Positions 5,536 through 9,276 of a stretch of DNA of 9,276 nucleotides are shown here, in pieces. The stretch is taken from contig DATEAK010000202.1 in the NCBI GenBank assembly GCA_035288405.1, positions 1 to 9,276 of the forward strand. Reading direction: 5' to 3'. The notes under the pieces are model-generated. The model saw only the letters and a program-made list of their open reading frames with translations. It searched no databases and was not told the origin of the DNA. The first letter of the stretch is position 1. Every line of letters begins with the position of its first letter. The translations under genes and the position numbers were made by a program. Source of the stretch: JACPSX01 sp035288405 [NCBI: bacterium] (GTDB lineage: Bacteria > JACPSX01).

Positions 5536-7653
5536 ATGCGATTTTTCATCGGAGTGGATACGGGAGGTACCTTTACCGATGTGGTATTTCTCGATGACAG
5601 CGGACAGCTGACATTTGACAAGGCCCTCTCTACTCCGGAAGACCCTTCCCTGGGGGTGAGCGTTGCGTTGCAGAACTGCGTCGAACGCCTGGGGCGCGCG
5701 CTCCCCGAAGTTCTAAACGAAACCGAACAGTTTTGCCACGGCACTACCGTAGGCACGAATTCCCTGATCCAGCACCGTGGAGCTCGCGTCGGACTGGTGA
5801 CTACGCGCGGATTCGAAGATGCGATCATTGTGGGGCGGGGTCCCATGGGGAGGAATCTCGGCATCCCAGTAAGCCAGGCCATGGATTTCATTCACACGGA
5901 GAGGCCGCAGCCTCTGGTTCCCAAAGAGCTCATCCGTGGTGTGATCGAGCGGGTGGGGGTGGACGGACAGATTATCACCCCCCTCAACGAGGAGAGCGCC
6001 CGAGCTGCGCTGGAGGAGCTTGCTGAACGGGGAGTTGAGAGCCTGGCCATCTGTCTTCTGTGGTCTTTCCGCAACGAGACTCATGAGCGTCGCCTCGGGG
6101 AGTTGGCCCGGCTGATCAATCCCCGCTGGAGCGTAAACCTCTCTTGCGAAGTCTCCCCACTCCTCGGCGAGTTCGAGCGCAGCATGACCACTGTGGTGAA
6201 TGCTTACCTAAGCCCGGTCATGAGCCGCTATACAAGCAATCTTCAGGAACATTTGGCCCAAAAGGGGCTTAAGCGCCCCATACAGATTATGAAATGCTCG
6301 GGAGGCCTCACTCTGCCCGCGCAAATAAGCAGAGAGGCAGCGGCCACCGTGAACTCGGGCCCTGTGGGCGGTCTCGTGGCCGCCCGACACCTGGGAAAAA
6401 TTCTCGGGTTTGAGAACGTCATCACGACGGACATGGGGGGTACGAGCTTTGATGTGGGGGTCATTTACCGGGGACAGTTCGAGCAGGAGCGCACTCCGTT
6501 CATCAGCCAGGGAGTTCCCGTGCAGATCCCTGCGGTCCGTGTGGTGGCCATCGGAGCCGGAGGCGGCAGTATTGCGTGGAGTGATGGGCGCCGTCTGCAA
6601 GTGGGCCCTCAGAGCGCCGGGGCGCAACCCGGTCCTGCTTGCTACGGGCACGGCGGAACAGAGCCTACGGTCACCGATGCCCTCGTGGTGCTCGGGTTTC
6701 TTGATCCCGACTACTTCTTTGGAGGAAGGAAGAAACTGGACCGAGCGGCCGCTCTGGCCGCGATCACGGAAAAGGTTGCCCAACCACTCGGGCTATCTCC
6801 TACAGAGGCCGCAGCGGGAATTTACGAGATTGTGACCGCCAAGATGAGTGACTTGATTCGAAAGGTCACAGTGGAAAGCGGCTATGATCCCCGAGAATTT
6901 GTCCTCTTCGCATACGGGGGAGCGGGACCGGCTCACTGCGCGCTGTTCAGCCGGGACTTGAGAGTTCGACAGATCGTGGTGCCTTATACCGCCTCTGTTT
7001 TCTCCGCCTTCGGTGTAGCGACGTCCGATATCCTCTATACGTATGCGAAGTCCGAACCGATCCCGCTGGCGGCGGATCCGGGGACAATCGACCGATGCAA
7101 CCGGGTCTTTGGGAATCTCGAGGAGCGTGCCTGGACGGATGTATCGTTTGCCGGTCTTCGTCAAGATGAGGTGATCCTGAGCCGTAAGGTGGACTTGCGC
7201 TACGAAGGACAGATGCATGAGATGACCCTCGATTGCAGTTCGGGGACGCTCGGTCCCTCTGAAATCGCACATCTGCGGGAAGCCTTCGAGGCAATTTACG
7301 AGGTCAAATACGGCCGCGGAACCAGCCGCAAAGAATCTCCCGTCGAGATCATCACGTTCCGGCTTGAGGCCCTGCAGCCTACGCGCGCGCCGGAATTGAA
7401 GTCCGAGCCGCTGGGACCTCAGGATTCGTCGCCCACTCTGAAATCGGAGCGCTGGGTGACCCTCAGAGCGGAAGGAGAAATCTTGTGCCGGGTTTACGAC
7501 GGCGAGCGTCTGTGGCCCGGAGCTCAAGTTTCGGGTCCGTCGCTCATCGAGCGCCGGGATACGACCCTTTTTGTTCCGGAGATGTTCTCTGCTCAGGTAG
7601 ACGGCTACCGGAACATTTGCCTTTCTGCAAGTGACACCGCCACTCATAAGTGA
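5536..7653 (+). CDS. hyuA: Hydantoinase A/oxoprolinase family ATPase subunit
   Basis: This 705-residue cytoplasmic protein belongs to the ASKHA-fold family whose members couple ATP use to opening of cyclic amides (N-methylhydantoin, 5-oxoproline) or to ketone carboxylation (acetone and acetophenone carboxylases). Visible landmarks are the phosphate-1 loop GVDTGGTFTD (residues 6-15), HGTTVGTN (68-75), EFERSMTTVVNAY (212-224), the phosphate-2 loop TTDMGGTSFDVG (297-308), GAGGGS (340-345), FAYGGAGPAH (458-467), and a C-terminal domain with RYEGQ (555-559) and YEVKYGRGT. Length is normal for the family. The chosen ATG follows the purine tract AAGGGGAGG (5527-5535) and gives the standard N-terminus just before the phosphate-1 loop; a GTG at 5494 would add 14 unrelated residues. 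The hydantoinase B gene follows after 41 bases, so the products probably form a complex. The substrate cannot be named. Confidence 0.92.
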   Translation: MRFFIGVDTGGTFTDVVFLDDSGQLTFDKALSTPEDPSLGVSVALQNCVERLGRALPEVLNETEQFCHGTTVGTNSLIQHRGARVGLVTTRGFEDAIIVGRGPMGRNLGIPVSQAMDFIHTERPQPLVPKELIRGVIERVGVDGQIITPLNEESARAALEELAERGVESLAICLLWSFRNETHERRLGELARLINPRWSVNLSCEVSPLLGEFERSMTTVVNAYLSPVMSRYTSNLQEHLAQKGLKRPIQIMKCSGGLTLPAQISREAAATVNSGPVGGLVAARHLGKILGFENVITTDMGGTSFDVGVIYRGQFEQERTPFISQGVPVQIPAVRVVAIGAGGGSIAWSDGRRLQVGPQSAGAQPGPACYGHGGTEPTVTDALVVLGFLDPDYFFGGRKKLDRAAALAAITEKVAQPLGLSPTEAAAGIYEIVTAKMSDLIRKVTVESGYDPREFVLFAYGGAGPAHCALFSRDLRVRQIVVPYTASVFSAFGVATSDILYTYAKSEPIPLAADPGTIDRCNRVFGNLEERAWTDVSFAGLRQDEVILSRKVDLRYEGQMHEMTLDCSSGTLGPSEIAHLREAFEAIYEVKYGRGTSRKESPVEIITFRLEALQPTRAPELKSEPLGPQDSSPTLKSERWVTLRAEGEILCRVYDGERLWPGAQVSGPSLIERRDTTLFVPEMFSAQVDGYRNICLSASDTATHK

Positions 7654-7694
7654 GAAGAGTGGAGAAGTCCCACGCATTCCGGAAGGAGCGACGT

Positions 7695-9276
7695 TTGAAG
7701 TTAGATCCAATCACCTTCGAAGTCATCAAGCACCGGCTCTGGCAAATCAACGATGAGCAGTCCGTAACCATACGCACCATCTCCGCATCCCCGATTGTCG
7801 TTGAGGGCAATGACTTCAACACGGGTCTCTTCACCCGGCACGGGGACCTGGTAATCGCCGGGCCCGGCTCACTGGTGCACGTCACCACCATGGACACCAC
7901 CATCAAGAGTATCATGTCCCTGGCCCGGGAGTTTGAAGACGGAGATGTTTACTTAACCAACGACCCCTATCTGGGCGCACTGCACCAGAACGATCTGGTC
8001 GTGGCCAGCCCCCTTTTCTATGAAGGGGAACAGGTCATGTGGGTGGGCAATGTCTTGCACCACGCGGACGTAGGTGGGATGGATGAGGGGAGTTTCTGCA
8101 TCAACGCCGTGAACATCTACCAGGAGCCCCCTCTCTATTTTCTCAAAATCGTGGATAAGGGGCGGTTCCAGACTGACGTCGAGTACACGTTTATGCGTAA
8201 CTCCAGGCTCCCGGACACGGTTGCGTTGGACTTGAGGGCCCAGGTGGGCGCGTTACACGTGGTGAAAAACCGCCTCACCGAGCTTTTGCGCGAGAAGGGT
8301 GTCGAGACCGTTCTGGAAGTCATGGAGCGCTCCGTGGACTACACGGAAGAAAAGCTCCGCCAGCGCTTCGCCGAAATTCCGGATGGCGCCTGGGAAACGG
8401 AAGTTTACATGGACGGGGACAAACGCGGATGTACAGAGCTTCACCGTGTCTTCCTGCGCCTAGAGAAGCGCGGGGAAGAACTTTTCTTCGATTACACCGG
8501 AAGCGACCCCCAGGTGCAAGGTGGCGTCAATTCAACGTACCACGCTTCCTACGCCGGTACGGCGGTCCCCATCTATACCTTCATCTGCAACGGAGAGATC
8601 GACTGGAACGGCGGTCTTAAGCGGGTCGTCCACGTGGAAGCTCCTGAAGGCACCGTAATGCACGCGCGTTATCCGGCCGCCGTGAGCATCTGCACCTTGG
8701 GATTCCGCTGGCTCGCTACCGTGGCCTCCATGCGCGTCATAGCTAAGATGCTCTCCGCCTCGGAAAAATACCGGGACCGCGTCTGCCCCTCCTGGACCGT
8801 GTCCAGCAACGGCACCAATGTATTTGCCACCGACAGCCGCGGGAAACGGGTAGGGGCTCTTCTCTCAGACCACCGTGGAGGCGGCGCGGGAGCCCGCTCC
8901 TTTGCCGATGGCTTTGATAATGCAGGAATGGTCACTTCGTTTTTCTCTTTCATGGCCAACGTGGAGAGCCAGGAATGGAAGCTACCGATCCTCTATATTT
9001 TTCGCAAACAACTCACTGATTCCGGGGGACCGGGCACATTTCGGGGGGGGCTTTCCCTGATCACTGCGTTCACGGCCTACCGTACCGATCGTCTCATCAT
9101 CAAGAGTTTCAACACGGCGGGCACCAATCAATCCAATGCCGCGGGGATCGACGGCGGCTATCCGGGGTCAGGTTCCCAGGCCACCGTGATTCGGGGAAGC
9201 CGGATCCGCCAGATCCTTTCCGAGGGAGGGACGGCGGACAGCTACGAGGATTTCGGCGGGACTGTGGAACATCTTC
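7695..9276 (+). CDS. hyuB: Hydantoinase B/oxoprolinase family subunit, 3'-truncated by window edge
   Basis: This is the partner subunit of HyuA; 527 codons are visible and the frame is open to the right edge. Family landmarks in order: DPITFEVIKHRL (4-15), GDVYLTNDPY (83-92), HHADVGGMDEGSF (122-134), LDLRAQVGA (179-187), FDYTGSDPQVQGGVNS (265-280), SDHRGGGAGAR (391-401) and DSGGPGTFRGG (442-452). The C-terminus, probably a minor part, is missing. Translation most likely starts at TTG 7695: AAGGAG (7683-7688) lies six bases upstream and the family's N-terminus begins exactly there. A GTG at 7659 is in frame but would add 12 residues not typical of the family. The NVES-EWKLPILY stretch and the YEVKYGRGT pattern in HyuA recall the acetophenone-carboxylase-like branch, but this is a weak impression. 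Confidence 0.92.
   Translation, partial: MKLDPITFEVIKHRLWQINDEQSVTIRTISASPIVVEGNDFNTGLFTRHGDLVIAGPGSLVHVTTMDTTIKSIMSLAREFEDGDVYLTNDPYLGALHQNDLVVASPLFYEGEQVMWVGNVLHHADVGGMDEGSFCINAVNIYQEPPLYFLKIVDKGRFQTDVEYTFMRNSRLPDTVALDLRAQVGALHVVKNRLTELLREKGVETVLEVMERSVDYTEEKLRQRFAEIPDGAWETEVYMDGDKRGCTELHRVFLRLEKRGEELFFDYTGSDPQVQGGVNSTYHASYAGTAVPIYTFICNGEIDWNGGLKRVVHVEAPEGTVMHARYPAAVSICTLGFRWLATVASMRVIAKMLSASEKYRDRVCPSWTVSSNGTNVFATDSRGKRVGALLSDHRGGGAGARSFADGFDNAGMVTSFFSFMANVESQEWKLPILYIFRKQLTDSGGPGTFRGGLSLITAFTAYRTDRLIIKSFNTAGTNQSNAAGIDGGYPGSGSQATVIRGSRIRQILSEGGTADSYEDFGGTVEHL

Noticed and set aside
6793-7710. 305-codon open frame on the minus strand opposite hyuA
   Set aside because: It is antisense to well-conserved HyuA motifs and its translation is Arg/Gly-rich with no recognisable domain; a typical GC-rich shadow frame.

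Overview
The window joins two unrelated blocks, all on the plus strand. Bases 2-5275 are the end of a flagellar cluster running into a cyclic-di-GMP module. Bases 5536-9276 are a hydantoinase/oxoprolinase-type enzyme pair. The DNA is moderately GC-rich and tightly packed. The order fliD-fliS-FliT/FlgN-like chaperone, a near-consensus sigma-54 promoter and a receiver-GAF-GGDEF protein followed by a YcgR-like PilZ protein suggest a motile Gram-negative bacterium. It may be of the Desulfobacterota (former Deltaproteobacteria) or a neighbouring phylum. No taxonomic marker is present, so this is only an inference.

Region 1 (2-2552) encodes late flagellar functions. It holds the filament cap FliD (5' end outside the window, with a duplicated domain in its variable region), its neighbour FliS (the flagellin export chaperone) and a small helical protein that looks like a FliT/FlgN-type export chaperone. 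Short gaps and a stop/start overlap suggest one transcript.

Region 2 (2553-5275) starts with a 252-base spacer containing inverted repeats and a strong -24/-12 (sigma-54) promoter match. The promoter precedes a diguanylate cyclase whose receiver domain has lost its phospho-acceptor aspartate (Glu instead). A PilZ protein follows, overlapping or nearly touching it. The PilZ c-di-GMP-binding motifs are intact but separated by an unusual helical insertion. A c-di-GMP maker and a c-di-GMP reader are therefore co-transcribed, most likely to tune flagellar function.

Region 3 (5276-5535) is a 260-base spacer with a possible terminator for the PilZ transcript, then a consensus-like sigma-70 promoter (TTGACA-17-TATGCT) with a dyad just downstream of the expected start point.

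Region 4 (5536-9276) is a hyuA/hyuB-like operon. The hydantoinase A/oxoprolinase ATPase subunit is complete. The hydantoinase B subunit begins at a TTG codon and runs off the right edge. Substrate cannot be assigned: N-methylhydantoin, 5-oxoproline, lactams and the acetone/acetophenone carboxylases all belong to this superfamily.

No RNA gene, CRISPR array, insertion sequence or attachment site was seen. The most interesting points are the Asp-to-Glu pseudo-receiver on the GGDEF protein, its sigma-54 promoter, the split PilZ domain and the duplicated FliD domain.
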